From the NCBI GenBank assembly GCA_017502845.1, contig JAFVUE010000008.1, forward strand, positions 1 through 64,000: a DNA stretch of 64,000 nt, read 5' to 3'. Position numbers and translations under genes: made by a program. Source of the stretch: Clostridia bacterium. GTDB lineage: Bacteria > Bacillota > Clostridia > UMGS1810. The notes beneath the pieces were generated by a model. It was not told the DNA's origin and did no database searches. It saw nothing but the letters and a program-made list of their open reading frames with translations. Shown piece by piece: positions 25,197-33,700 of the stretch (its first letter is position 1; each line of letters begins with the position of its first letter).

Positions 25197-26600
25197 TTAC
25201 TGTTTTATTGCCTTTGTCTTCCACTTGCCACGGGCATAGAACAAAGCGGTGAGTACCGCACCTATAACCCACGAAGAAACAAGTGATATCTGGATACATT
25301 CTTTTATACCGTAAGGAAGTTCGGGTGTTCTTGTGAGGAACGATATTCCATATGCAAGAGGAACACGGACTGCCACGGTAGTTATAAGCGAAATCCACAT
25401 AGGAGTCATTGTATCTCCTGCACCGCGCATTATACCCGAAAGGGACTGGGTTACCGCCATTGCGATATAACCCACTGCAAGATAAAGCATAAGTTGATAA
25501 CTCATATCAACAAGTTCAGGTGTTTTTGTAAATATTCCCATAAGCCATTTACCGAATATCAGGATTACAACAGTAATTGCCGCAGAACAGCCGACTGCAA
25601 GGAGTGTACCCTGCTTTGCACCTTTTGATACTCTGTCGTAAAGACCTGCACCAACATTCTGACCTGCATAGGTGGTAAGAGCCATACCGAATGAGAAGTT
25701 AGGCATCATAGCAAAGCCGTCTACTCGCATAATAATTACGTTAGCTGCAATAAACTGAGGACCGAAGCAGTTTGTAAGAGACTGCACAACTATCATAGCT
25801 GATGACATTATCGCCTGAGTAAGCCCCGAGGGAAGACCAAGCTTGATAACAGTCTTTACATAAGAGGACTTAGGCTTGAGATCTTTCAGTCGGAAATCAA
25901 AGAATTCACGCATCTTTGAAAGTTTTATCAGACAGAGAATTGATGAAATAACCTGTGCTATAACAGTAGCAAGTGCAACACCTGCAACGCCCATCTTCAC
26001 ATACGCCACAAAGAATATATCCAGAAAGATATTTACAACGGTAGCAACAATCAGATACACAAGGGCAGAGAAAGAATCACCCAAACCACGGATAATACCG
26101 CTCAAAATATTATAATAACCCATACCCGCCATACCAACGAGAGATATAAGCAGATACTCCGCACAAGCATCAAGAATTGTTTTGGTTGAGCCCTCTGTTA
26201 TTGGAACCTCGGGAGTGTTAAGCATCTTCAGAATTGGTCGTATAAACGGTGCGGCAACGATTATCATTCCGACACATACTATGGCTGTTACTGTAATACA
26301 GTTGCCAATAGTTGCAGAAAGTGCCTCACGGTTTTTCGCACCGAAATACTGTGCAACCATTATACTCGCACCTGCGGATATACCGATAAACAGTACAAGA
26401 AGCAGGTTCAGGATAGGCATTGAACTGCCTACGGCAGTAAGAGCATTATCTCCTATATATCTTCCAACAACAATACTGTCAACAGTACTGTAAAGCTGCT
26501 GTGCAATATTTCCGATAAGCATAGGCAAAGTAAACGCCACTATGCCTTTCCACGGTGTCCCCTGTGTCATATCTATCGGGGAGTTTAATCTTTTGAACAA
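25197..26600 (-). CDS. MATE-family multidrug efflux transporter
   Basis: A 467-residue protein with 12 predicted transmembrane segments in two homologous halves (GNIAQQLYSTVDSIVVGRYIG near the N-terminus and FGMALTTYAGQNVGAG in the second half). MATE proteins export cationic drugs or metabolites with Na+ or H+. The start is best placed at TTG 26600, because GAGGT lies 7 nt upstream. The reading frame upstream of that contains no SD and runs through the promoter region. It is monocistronic. Confidence 0.92.
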   Translation of the reverse strand: MFKRLNSPIDMTQGTPWKGIVAFTLPMLIGNIAQQLYSTVDSIVVGRYIGDNALTAVGSSMPILNLLLVLFIGISAGASIMVAQYFGAKNREALSATIGNCITVTAIVCVGMIIVAAPFIRPILKMLNTPEVPITEGSTKTILDACAEYLLISLVGMAGMGYYNILSGIIRGLGDSFSALVYLIVATVVNIFLDIFFVAYVKMGVAGVALATVIAQVISSILCLIKLSKMREFFDFRLKDLKPKSSYVKTVIKLGLPSGLTQAIMSSAMIVVQSLTNCFGPQFIAANVIIMRVDGFAMMPNFSFGMALTTYAGQNVGAGLYDRVSKGAKQGTLLAVGCSAAITVVILIFGKWLMGIFTKTPELVDMSYQLMLYLAVGYIAMAVTQSLSGIMRGAGDTMTPMWISLITTVAVRVPLAYGISFLTRTPELPYGIKECIQISLVSSWVIGAVLTALFYARGKWKTKAIKQ

Positions 26601-26646
26601 TTGTCTTACCTCGATTCTACAAAAGTCGCAAATTTTTCTATTATAA

Positions 26647-26675
26647 AGTATAACACAAGCAACCTGGCATTTCAA
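26647..26675 (-). promoter_or_regulatory. Sigma-A promoter of the MATE gene
   Basis: On the minus strand TTGAAA, 17 bp, TATACT. It lies 28 bp from the alkD stop codon and supports the TTG start at 26600. Confidence 0.78.
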
Positions 26676-26702
26676 TAGATATTTTGTTAACAAATATCAT
26701 AA

Positions 26703-27383
26703 TTACCTTTTAAGTTTTTTAAGATAGTTCTTGTGTTCTTCTGTAATTCTGAAACTCTCGATTGATTTCTGTATTGTTTTATTATGGGTCCATTCATCAA
26801 GAACATTATTTTCCATATAAGGTACTGTGGCATTATACTGCTTTGCAAGTGCAGTTGCAAAATACCAGGCACGCATCATATTGATATAATACTCTTCGAT
26901 CTTCACGTCTGCAACGAGATCAAGATAATCCGAATCAAAATTTTCATCAAGATAAAAACTCATAAACAGATTGATTGCATATCTTACGGTATAGACATCT
27001 TTTGATTTTATCCACCTTTTAATATGCACTAAAAGTTTTTCGGGTTCTTTTTTCAGAACTTTCGGTTTCATACTGTCGCAGGTCGCCCAGTTATCTACAA
27101 AGGGGAGAAATGTATCAAGCATTTCGATACACTTTTCAAAATCCCGTTCCCGTTCAATAAGAAATGCGTGGAGATTATCTTCCTCAAAATATTTATGGGG
27201 CAAATCCGTTAAAAACTCATCATAGTTCTCAAGGTCTTTTGCATATTTGCGCAAAATGGGAGTACGTATGCCTATAACCTTGTCCTTACTAACCGTAGGC
27301 ATAAGTTTTGAGCTGAACTCTCTGTACTTCTCTTCGCCCATTGAGATGAGCGTTTTTCGTATAATTGATTTTATAGAAATCAC
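26703..27383 (-). CDS. DNA alkylation repair protein (AlkD-like)
   Basis: A 226-residue all-helical HEAT-like-repeat DNA glycosylase of the AlkD family, removing alkylated bases. Conserved active-site positions are present: W99 and D103 in VDNWATCD and W173 in MRAWYFATAL. The start is unclear. The frame opens with GTG at 27383, but this codon is the end of the SD GAGGTG; 8 nt after GAGG stands ATA (27374-27372). The next ATG (MGEEKYREF) would remove the first helix. It lies 17 bp after the iron-sulfur aldo/keto reductase gene, probably co-transcribed. Confidence 0.86.
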   Translation of the reverse strand: MISIKSIIRKTLISMGEEKYREFSSKLMPTVSKDKVIGIRTPILRKYAKDLENYDEFLTDLPHKYFEEDNLHAFLIERERDFEKCIEMLDTFLPFVDNWATCDSMKPKVLKKEPEKLLVHIKRWIKSKDVYTVRYAINLFMSFYLDENFDSDYLDLVADVKIEEYYINMMRAWYFATALAKQYNATVPYMENNVLDEWTHNKTIQKSIESFRITEEHKNYLKKLKR

Positions 27384-27400
27384 CTCATAACAGGGCGGAA

Positions 27401-28507
27401 TTAGTCGTTAATCATCTTTTTGATTCTTTCAAGTTCATCTCTGATTTTTATTCCCTGCGGACAGTTGGATTCACATTTTCCGCATTTAATGCAGCTATCA
27501 ACCTTTTCGCTGTATGGCAAAAGTTTTTCCTTTGTGTCGTCATAAGATGACTTGGCTCCAATGAATTTATTATATATGTCAAAAAGTTCGGATATTGGGA
27601 TATTTTCAGGGCAAACATCGGCACAGTAATTACACTTTGTGCAGGGGATCTGCTTTACCTTTCGGATTATTTCACGGACTTTATCGTATATTTTTATTTC
27701 TTCATCGGTTACGGGAGTGAGATTTTTGAATGTATTTATATTATCGTTCATCATATCCATATTACCCATACCCGAAAGTGTCATAAACACCTCCGGAAAA
27801 CTTGCGGCAAAACGGAGAGCATGAGATGCCTGGCTTCCTTCACCCAAACATTCAAGAACTTTTGCAGCTTCTTCAGGTACATCCGCAAGAGCACCGCCTT
27901 TGACGGGCTCCATTACGATGACTTTTTTACCGTGTTTTACGGCAACATCATAACACGCTTTGCTCTGCACCGTGGGATCGTCATAGTCAAGATAATTGAT
28001 CTGCAACTGAACCACTTCTATATAAGGTTGTTCTGTAAGTATCTTATCAAGCATAGCAGGAGAATCGTGGAATGATATTCCTATATGCTTTATCTTGCCC
28101 TGTTCTTTCAGGTTTTTCACAATTTCAAAAGAATTGCATCTTATATGCTTTTCGTATCCTTTACTGTTAAGAGCGTGGAAAAGGTAATAATCAAAATACT
28201 CTACTCCGCAGAGCTTAAGTTGGTTTTCAAAGAATGGAAGCACATCCTCTTCCTTATCAAAGCACCAGAAAGAAAGTTTATTTGTAAGAACAAAATCCTC
28301 TCTGTCATATCTTGCAGAAAGACAATCACGGATTGCTTTCTCGCTTTTACCCCCAATATAGCCGTGAGCAGTATCAAAATAATTGAATCCCGCCTCAATA
28401 AATGCATCTATCATACGATTGAATTCTGCTTTGTCAACTTCATTGTCAATCATAGAAAGACGCATACAACCAAATCCGAGATTTCCTTTAATTTTATCAT
28501 TAAACAT
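27401..28507 (-). CDS. Aldo/keto reductase with C-terminal ferredoxin domain
   Basis: A 368-residue protein: an aldo/keto reductase barrel (FDTAHGY with Asp and Tyr, TNKLSF with Lys, FHAL with His) followed by two [4Fe-4S] motifs, CTKCNYCADVCPENIPI and CIKCGKCESNCPQGIKI. Such fusions are common in anaerobes and are thought to couple the barrel to ferredoxin-type electron transfer; the substrate is unknown. The start is the ATG at 28507 with GGAAAGG upstream. I see no promoter between it and the terminator hairpin at 28533-28564, so it may depend on read-through from the tRNA operon. Confidence 0.9.
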   Translation of the reverse strand: MFNDKIKGNLGFGCMRLSMIDNEVDKAEFNRMIDAFIEAGFNYFDTAHGYIGGKSEKAIRDCLSARYDREDFVLTNKLSFWCFDKEEDVLPFFENQLKLCGVEYFDYYLFHALNSKGYEKHIRCNSFEIVKNLKEQGKIKHIGISFHDSPAMLDKILTEQPYIEVVQLQINYLDYDDPTVQSKACYDVAVKHGKKVIVMEPVKGGALADVPEEAAKVLECLGEGSQASHALRFAASFPEVFMTLSGMGNMDMMNDNINTFKNLTPVTDEEIKIYDKVREIIRKVKQIPCTKCNYCADVCPENIPISELFDIYNKFIGAKSSYDDTKEKLLPYSEKVDSCIKCGKCESNCPQGIKIRDELERIKKMIND

Positions 28508-28531
28508 AATATTTTCCTTTCCTTTGTATAC

Positions 28532-28582
28532 TAAAATATCCACCGCTAATACGGTGGATATTTTTATGGGAGCAACAGGGCT
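28532..28582 (-). repeat. Duplicated tRNA-Val 3' end plus terminator, copy 1
   Basis: A 51-bp stretch, matching 28731-28781 at 50 of 51 positions. It comprises a 13-bp terminator stem (28533-28545 with 28552-28564) and the last 16 nt of the tRNA-Val acceptor/T-arm. It is not a complete tRNA. The sequence beyond 28582 diverges from the tRNA. Confidence 0.88.
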
Positions 28583-28715
28583 TCTCGTATGCTTCGCATC
28601 CGATTCGCTTGACGACCGTGCTTAAAAGCACAGTACCCGTCTGCGCACACTCGCTTCAAAACAATCCACCGATTGTTTTGTCCTTTCGCTCGTGCCTTCT
28701 CAGGTTCGAGCCCTG
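28583..28715. repeat. Hairpin-rich tRNA-derived segment
   Basis: About 130 bp with no credible gene. It has hairpins ATGC-TTC-GCAT (about 28589-28599), GTGCTT/AAGCAC (28618-28631) and AAAACAATC/GATTGTTTT (28658-28679). It ends in CAGGTTCGAGCCCTG (28701-28715), an exact inverted copy of the tRNA-Val T-arm. CAGGGCT (28576-28582) and AGCCCTG (28709-28715) bound it as inverted ends. It could be a small non-autonomous repeat or a structured RNA. Confidence 0.6.
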
Positions 28716-28730
28716 GACATTCCTATATAT

Positions 28731-28764
28731 TAAAATATCCACCGCTAATACGGTGGATACTTTT
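28731..28764 (-). terminator. Terminator of the tRNA operon (within repeat copy 2)
   Basis: The stem AAAATATCCACCG with its partner is followed by T's. Relative to copy 1 a single change makes a G-U pair in the minus-strand RNA but an A-C mismatch on the plus strand, consistent with function on the minus strand. The 51-bp repeat copy 2 spans 28731-28781. Confidence 0.85.
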
Positions 28765-28765
28765 A

Positions 28766-28838
28766 TGGGAGCAACAGGGCTCGAACCTGTGACCCTCTGC
28801 TTGTAAGGCAGATGCTCTCCCAGCTGAGCTATGCTCCC
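28766..28838 (-). tRNA. tRNA-Val (anticodon TAC)
   Basis: 73 nt. The acceptor GGGAGCA pairs with TGCTCCC, the D-arm has AGCTCAGCTGGGAGAGC, the anticodon loop is CTTACAA, and the T-arm is ACAGG-TTCGAGC-CCTGT. Discriminator A; CCA is not encoded. It is the last tRNA of the Met-Glu-Val operon. Confidence 0.97.
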
Positions 28839-28842
28839 AAAA

Positions 28843-28914
28843 TGACCCGTAGGGGAGTCGAACCCCTGTTATCGCCGTGAAAGGGCGGTGTCTTAACCAC
28901 TTGACCAACGGGCC
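28843..28914 (-). tRNA. tRNA-Glu (anticodon TTC)
   Basis: 72 nt. The acceptor GGCCCGT pairs with ACGGGTC (one G-U), the anticodon loop is CTTTCAC with stem CCGCC/GGCGA-type pairing, and the T-arm is AGGGG-TTCGACT-CCCCT. No encoded CCA. It lies 4 nt before tRNA-Val. Confidence 0.97.
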
Positions 28915-28969
28915 ATATATATTATCCGGCTTGAACTATAGTTGGCTCTCACCGGTTATTTTACGAAAG

Positions 28970-29043
28970 TAGCGGCAGACGGATTTGAACCATCGACACT
29001 ACGGGTATGAACCGTATGCTCTAGCCAACTGAGCTATGCCGCC
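28970..29043 (-). tRNA. tRNA-Met (anticodon CAT, elongator)
   Basis: 74 nt. Acceptor GGCGGCA with TGCCGCT (G-U first pair), anticodon stem TACGG/CCGTA with loop TTCATAC. It lacks the three G-C pairs and the 1-72 mismatch of an initiator, so it is the elongator form. First in the operon. The 55-nt spacer to tRNA-Glu holds no further tRNA. Confidence 0.96.
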
Positions 29044-29060
29044 ATACACAAACAATAGAC

Positions 29061-29089
29061 ATTATAATATAGAAATCTTTGGTTGTCAA
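29061..29089 (-). promoter_or_regulatory. Consensus promoter of the tRNA operon
   Basis: On the minus strand a perfect TTGACA, 17 bp, TATAAT, 18 bp before tRNA-Met. Directly upstream lie four T-tracts in helical phase (29093-29129), an UP-element-like arrangement. Confidence 0.92.
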
Positions 29090-29130
29090 TACTTTTTTTG
29101 AAGTTTTTTTGATTTTTTTGAACTTTTTTA

Positions 29131-29916
29131 TCAGCATATTTCGCAGATGCCGTCTTTCGGGGCAACCTGAAGATTAACATCTGTACCTATACATATATCG
29201 TTATTTGCAAAGCATTCTGCAGTTGCTTTATATGCGACCTCTTCGGTATTATTCTTCTCGCTTAAATGACCGAGAGCAATACTCTTTGTCCCCCACTTCA
29301 CAAGCTGTGCCGCAAGATGTGCCGCATTCTCATTGCTCAGGTGTCCTCTGTCGCTCAATATCCTTTTCTTAAGCGGATAAGGATAAGGACCGCATTTTAG
29401 CATATCAACATCGTGATTTGATTCTATAAGCACTGCCTTACTTTTGCAAAGGTGCTTCAATATATTATCAGTAATATATCCGATATCTGTCGCTACGGAG
29501 TAGTATTCCCCGTCAAACCGGAATGTATACCCTACAGGATCAACTGTATCGTGGGGAATAGAAAAAGGGAAAACTTCAATATCGCCGATAGAGAATTTTT
29601 CATTCGTACGGAATGTATGGATATAATCATCAAATATCCAACCGATGGTTGAAAGAGTTTTCTCCATTGTGCCTGAATTCGCATAAACGGGGATGGAAAA
29701 ATTCCTGCTCATAACATTCACGCCCGAAACATGGTCCCGGTGTTCGTGAGTGAGCAGTATGCCGTCAATATCATAAGGTGTATAACCTATCTCAGCAAGT
29801 GCCGCACAAATCCTTGTTGCACTCACTCCCGCATCAACCAGAAGATTGGTTCTGCCGTCGGAGATAAATGTACAGTTTCCGCTGCTGCCGCTGAAAAGTG
29901 TGCAAAACTTTGGCAT
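29131..29916 (-). CDS. walJ: MBL-fold metallohydrolase (WalJ/YycJ-like)
   Basis: A 261-residue metallo-beta-lactamase-fold hydrolase with the di-metal motif THEHRDH (H57, H59, D61, H62) and the N-terminal LFSGSSGNCTFI block typical of WalJ (YycJ), a nuclease-like protein linked to cell division and DNA replication coordination in Bacillus and Streptococcus. In those species it is in the walRK operon; here it follows murA, whose stop codon TAA abuts the ATG (TAAATG), so translation is coupled. Confidence 0.87.
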   Translation of the reverse strand: MPKFCTLFSGSSGNCTFISDGRTNLLVDAGVSATRICAALAEIGYTPYDIDGILLTHEHRDHVSGVNVMSRNFSIPVYANSGTMEKTLSTIGWIFDDYIHTFRTNEKFSIGDIEVFPFSIPHDTVDPVGYTFRFDGEYYSVATDIGYITDNILKHLCKSKAVLIESNHDVDMLKCGPYPYPLKKRILSDRGHLSNENAAHLAAQLVKWGTKSIALGHLSEKNNTEEVAYKATAECFANNDICIGTDVNLQVAPKDGICEIC

Positions 29917-31173
29917 TTATTCGTCTACTCTCTTAATATCCGCACCAAGTGCAGAAAGTTTTTCTACTATTCTTTCATATCCCCTGTCTATATGACGGAG
30001 TTCTGTTATTTCTGTAATACCACTTGCCGCAAGTGCCGCAATTACCATACATGCACCTGCACGAAGGTCAGTGGCTTTAACCTGCGCGCCCTGTAATTGT
30101 CTGCCACCCTCTATTACCGCAACTCTGCCATCAACGGTAATACGGCAACCCATCTTATCAAGTTCTGCAGTATACTGATAACGGTTATCCCAAACGCCTT
30201 CTGTAACAATGCTTGTCCCGTCGACCGTTGCAAGGAGTGCAACCATTGGCGGCTGAAGGTCTGTGGGGAAACCGGGGTAAGGCAATGTTTTAACATTTAC
30301 CTTATTAAGGGGCTTATTGGCAACGACTCTTATCTCATCATCGCCCTCCCATACTTCGATGCCCATTTCAACGAATTTTGATGAAACGGCTTCCATATGC
30401 TTGGGGATAACGTTCTTGATAAGAACATCGCCTCGTGTTGCTGCTGCAGCGAACATATATGTTCCTGCTTCTATCTGGTCGGGGATTACGGTATACACAC
30501 CGCCGTGGAGTTTTTCCACACCCTTGATTTTAATAACATCTGTACCCGCACCACGGATATTGGCACCCATTGAGTTTAAGAAGTTTGCCACGTCAACTAC
30601 GTGGGGTTCTTTCGCAGCGTTCTCCATAACAGTATTACCGGGAGCGAGTGCTGCAGCCAACATAATATTGATAGTTGCACCTACACTGACAACGTCAAGG
30701 TATACGTGCCCACCTTTGAGATTTCCACCGTCTGCTTCAATGATACCGTTTCTGATATTAATGTCGCAGCCTAAAGATTCAAAACCCTTGATATGCTGGT
30801 CAATAGGACGTGTGCCGAAATTACAGCCACCCGGTGGGGGCACGTGTGCCTTGCCCATTCTGCCCAAAAGCGCACCGATAAGATAGTATGATGCACGCAT
30901 CTTCTTACTCTTCTCCACATCTGCAATATATGTAGATATGCCTGAGCAGTCAATCTTATAAGTGCCTACGTCAAGACGCTCTGTCTTAGCACCGAGGGAT
31001 TCTATCATATCTATAAGAACACGGACATCGCTGATGTCGGGAATGTTCTCCAATGTAACTTCTCCGTCCACCAAAAGAGCCGCACAAAGAATCGCAACTA
31101 CTGCATTCTTGGCACCGCTGATAACCACTTCGCCGTGGAGAGGTTGTCCGCCTTTGATTATCAATTTTTCCAA
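29917..31173 (-). CDS. murA: UDP-N-acetylglucosamine 1-carboxyvinyltransferase
   Basis: A 418-residue enolpyruvyl transferase that makes the first committed precursor of peptidoglycan from UDP-GlcNAc and phosphoenolpyruvate. K22/N23 in SGAKNA and the active-site Cys C116 in PPGGCNFGTRP are present, so it would be fosfomycin-sensitive by the usual rule. The start is TTG at 31173, with GGGGGTG 5 nt upstream. A TATAAT -10 (minus strand, about 31240-31246) with a poor -35 precedes it. It forms an operon with walJ. Confidence 0.95.
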   Translation of the reverse strand: MEKLIIKGGQPLHGEVVISGAKNAVVAILCAALLVDGEVTLENIPDISDVRVLIDMIESLGAKTERLDVGTYKIDCSGISTYIADVEKSKKMRASYYLIGALLGRMGKAHVPPPGGCNFGTRPIDQHIKGFESLGCDINIRNGIIEADGGNLKGGHVYLDVVSVGATINIMLAAALAPGNTVMENAAKEPHVVDVANFLNSMGANIRGAGTDVIKIKGVEKLHGGVYTVIPDQIEAGTYMFAAAATRGDVLIKNVIPKHMEAVSSKFVEMGIEVWEGDDEIRVVANKPLNKVNVKTLPYPGFPTDLQPPMVALLATVDGTSIVTEGVWDNRYQYTAELDKMGCRITVDGRVAVIEGGRQLQGAQVKATDLRAGACMVIAALAASGITEITELRHIDRGYERIVEKLSALGADIKRVDE

Positions 31174-31276
31174 AACTACACCCCCGTGTATATTCTACGG
31201 AAATCGAGTTGCGGGTAAATTTCTTACCCAATCAAATATTATATCATAATTTGTGTTGTTTGAAAAGAAAAATTTT

Positions 31277-32518
31277 TCAGTAATTTTCTTTAATATGGAG
31301 TCGCGCCGTATTAAGAGCGTGTTTTACGGTGATTCTGCGGATTCTCTCTCTGCTTCCTGCAAGGTGGAGTTCCTTATGAATCACATTGCCCTTACTGTCT
31401 GCAAGGCCCACGTACACAAGGCCTACAGGTTTCTCTTGAGTTCCGCCACCGGGACCTGCGATACCTGTGATACCGATACCTATATCTGCACCTGAATTTT
31501 CAAGTATTCCCTTTGCCATTTCCTTTGCAGTAAATTCACTTACTGCACCGTACTTTACGAGTGTATCATGAGAAACACCAAGAAGTTTCTCCTTTACATC
31601 GTTACTGTAAGTAACTGCGCCCATCTCATAATAATCGGATATACCGGGAACAGAGGTAAGAAATTCCCCAAGCATACCGCCTGTGCAGGATTCTGCAGTG
31701 GCAATTTTGAGATTCTTCTCTTTCAGCAGTTTATAAACTGCATCCTGAAGTTGTTCCTCTCCGTATCCGAAGATAATATCTCCCGCAAGTTCCTTAATCT
31801 TCTCCTCAACGGGATTGAACTTTTCGTCTGCCTCTTCCTTGGTATGTGCCATAGTTGTAAGGCGGAGCATAACGCCCGACTCCTTGGCATAGGGTGCGAT
31901 GGTAGGATCTGTCTGATTCTTCATAATCGGCATAAGCATATCTTCAAGTCGTGATTCGCCTATACCGAATGTCTGTATCTCTCTTGAATAAAGCTGACCG
32001 TCGCAACGTGCACGTAAGAAAGGATAAACGCTTTCCTCATACATTGCTTTCATTTCAAAGGGAGGCCCGGGGAGAAATACAGCAATCTTACCGTCTTTTT
32101 CTATAATACCGCCGGGCGCAGTTCCGTTATTATTATCAAGGATAATGCAACCCTCAGGCATATCTGCCTGTTTGTAGTTGGAGGGCACGGTCTTTGCCTG
32201 AATACGGGCAAAATAATCGTTTATACGCTGTTCACTTCGTTCATCGCGTACAAGTTTCAAACCGAAATATTCCGCAACGGTTTCCTTTGTAAGGTCATCC
32301 GCCGTAGGACCAAGTCCGCCTGTGAGTATTACCATATCACTACGGTCAAGGGCTATCCTTACCGCCTCTGTAAGACGGGTTGGGTTATCCCCTACTGTAG
32401 TCTGATAATATACGCTTATTCCAAGTTTGGCAAGTTCTGTAGACAAATACTGTGCATTGGTATTGAGTATTTCGCCAAGCAACAGTTCTGTTCCTACGGA
32501 AAGTAATTCTGCATTCAT
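31277..32518 (-). CDS. cinA: CinA, nicotinamide-nucleotide/competence-damage protein
   Basis: A 413-residue two-domain protein. The N-terminal molybdopterin-binding-like (COG1058) domain (about 1-170) starts with MNAELLSVGTELLLGEI. The C-terminal PncC-type nicotinamide-mononucleotide amidohydrolase domain (about 255-410) has TAESCTGGMLGEFLT and GITGIAGPGGGT. It recycles NMN to nicotinate mononucleotide. It is last in the run metG, cysteine desulfurase, thiI, cinA, with an 11-bp gap to thiI. SD GAGG. Confidence 0.94.
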   Translation of the reverse strand: MNAELLSVGTELLLGEILNTNAQYLSTELAKLGISVYYQTTVGDNPTRLTEAVRIALDRSDMVILTGGLGPTADDLTKETVAEYFGLKLVRDERSEQRINDYFARIQAKTVPSNYKQADMPEGCIILDNNNGTAPGGIIEKDGKIAVFLPGPPFEMKAMYEESVYPFLRARCDGQLYSREIQTFGIGESRLEDMLMPIMKNQTDPTIAPYAKESGVMLRLTTMAHTKEEADEKFNPVEEKIKELAGDIIFGYGEEQLQDAVYKLLKEKNLKIATAESCTGGMLGEFLTSVPGISDYYEMGAVTYSNDVKEKLLGVSHDTLVKYGAVSEFTAKEMAKGILENSGADIGIGITGIAGPGGGTQEKPVGLVYVGLADSKGNVIHKELHLAGSRERIRRITVKHALNTARLHIKENY

Positions 32519-32528
32519 AAAATTTTCC

Positions 32529-33695
32529 TCACACTATGATTGTTTCCACTCCTGCAACTGCTTCTTCAATAAGTTTTTCGCAATCAAGAAGTTGCTGATA
32601 TTTAACTACCTTTTCGAGGCGTGGTTTCGTTGCGGGACGTTTAGGGGTGAACACAGTGCAGCAATCTTCATAGGGAAGAATTGATGTATCAAATGTTCCG
32701 ATATCCCTTGCCATCTCAACAATATCGTTCTTATCAAGTCCTATCAGAGGACGGAAAACGGGCATATCAACCGCATCGTTTGTAACACCTAATGCAAGCA
32801 TTGTCTGACTTGCAACCTGACCAAGGTTTTCCCCGGTAACTAACGCATCACAACCGTTTTCTCTTGCGATACGTTCCGATATTGCCATCATAAATCTTCG
32901 CATAATAAGAGTTAAATATTCCTCGGGGCACTTATCGCGTATCTGCACCTGTATCTCCGTAAAAGGAACTACGTGTACTTTAATTTTACCCACATATTCG
33001 GAAACAATCCCTGCAAGTTTCAATACTTTGTCTTTTGCACGGTCGCTTGTGTAGGGATAACTGAAAAAGTGGACTGCCTCTAATGCAACACCGCGTTTGG
33101 CAATCATATACCCTGCAACGGGACTGTCGATACCGCCCGAAAGAAGAAGTGCTGCCTTACCGCCTGTACCTACGGGCATACCGCCGATACCTTTTTCCCT
33201 GCCTGTATGAACGAAAGCGTTATCATCACGGATTTCGGCGTGGACAACAACTTCGGGATTATGAACATCAACAGTAAGGTTCGGGTAATTATCAAGGATG
33301 AATCCGCCAACTTCCTCACAGATCTGTGGGGATTTCAAGGGGAATTTCTTATCGGAACGCTTTGCCTCTACCTTGAATGTTTTCGCATTCTTCAATACAT
33401 CGCCGATTGAGTCCGGGATTATATTATATATCCCCTCCATACTCTTTTCGGTTTTATAAGCAACAACGATTGACACTATACCGAAAATCTTTTTCAGTTT
33501 CTCGTGGATACGGTCTGTCTGGTCATCGCCCTCGGCAGGTTCTATATAGATAGTCGCCTGTGATTTATAAATCTTATACTTTCCTTCGTTACGCAGACGG
33601 TGGCGGATATTGCGCATAAGCGCATCCTCAAATATAGGACGGTTAAGACCTTTAAGTATTATCTCACCGTAGCGGACAAGTAAAACTCTTTCCAT
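32529..33695 (-). CDS. thiI: tRNA 4-thiouridine synthase ThiI
   Basis: A 388-residue enzyme that adenylates and thiolates U8 of tRNA. It has an NFLD/THUMP N-terminal half and a PP-loop ATPase domain with LSGGIDSPVAG (about 185-194). It lacks the C-terminal rhodanese domain of E. coli ThiI. The short form is normal in Gram-positive bacteria, where sulfur is delivered by a dedicated cysteine desulfurase, and such a gene lies 6 bp upstream. Confidence 0.96.
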   Translation of the reverse strand: MERVLLVRYGEIILKGLNRPIFEDALMRNIRHRLRNEGKYKIYKSQATIYIEPAEGDDQTDRIHEKLKKIFGIVSIVVAYKTEKSMEGIYNIIPDSIGDVLKNAKTFKVEAKRSDKKFPLKSPQICEEVGGFILDNYPNLTVDVHNPEVVVHAEIRDDNAFVHTGREKGIGGMPVGTGGKAALLLSGGIDSPVAGYMIAKRGVALEAVHFFSYPYTSDRAKDKVLKLAGIVSEYVGKIKVHVVPFTEIQVQIRDKCPEEYLTLIMRRFMMAISERIARENGCDALVTGENLGQVASQTMLALGVTNDAVDMPVFRPLIGLDKNDIVEMARDIGTFDTSILPYEDCCTVFTPKRPATKPRLEKVVKYQQLLDCEKLIEEAVAGVETIIV

Positions 33696-33700
33696 TATAA

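Noticed and set aside
28532-28781. attL/attR pair of an integrated element at tRNA-Val
   Set aside because: The repeats are only 199 bp apart with no integrase or cargo between them, so a classical integrative element is not supported; I kept the tRNA-derived repeat reading.
28531-28806. Open frames of 65-80 residues across the tRNA-Val repeat
   Set aside because: They run through tRNA, terminator and hairpin sequence, lack an SD, and share residues only because the DNA is duplicated.
28915-28969. A further tRNA between tRNA-Met and tRNA-Glu
   Set aside because: The 55-nt spacer has a short palindrome (AACTATAGTT) and CCGG repeats but no cloverleaf or T-loop.
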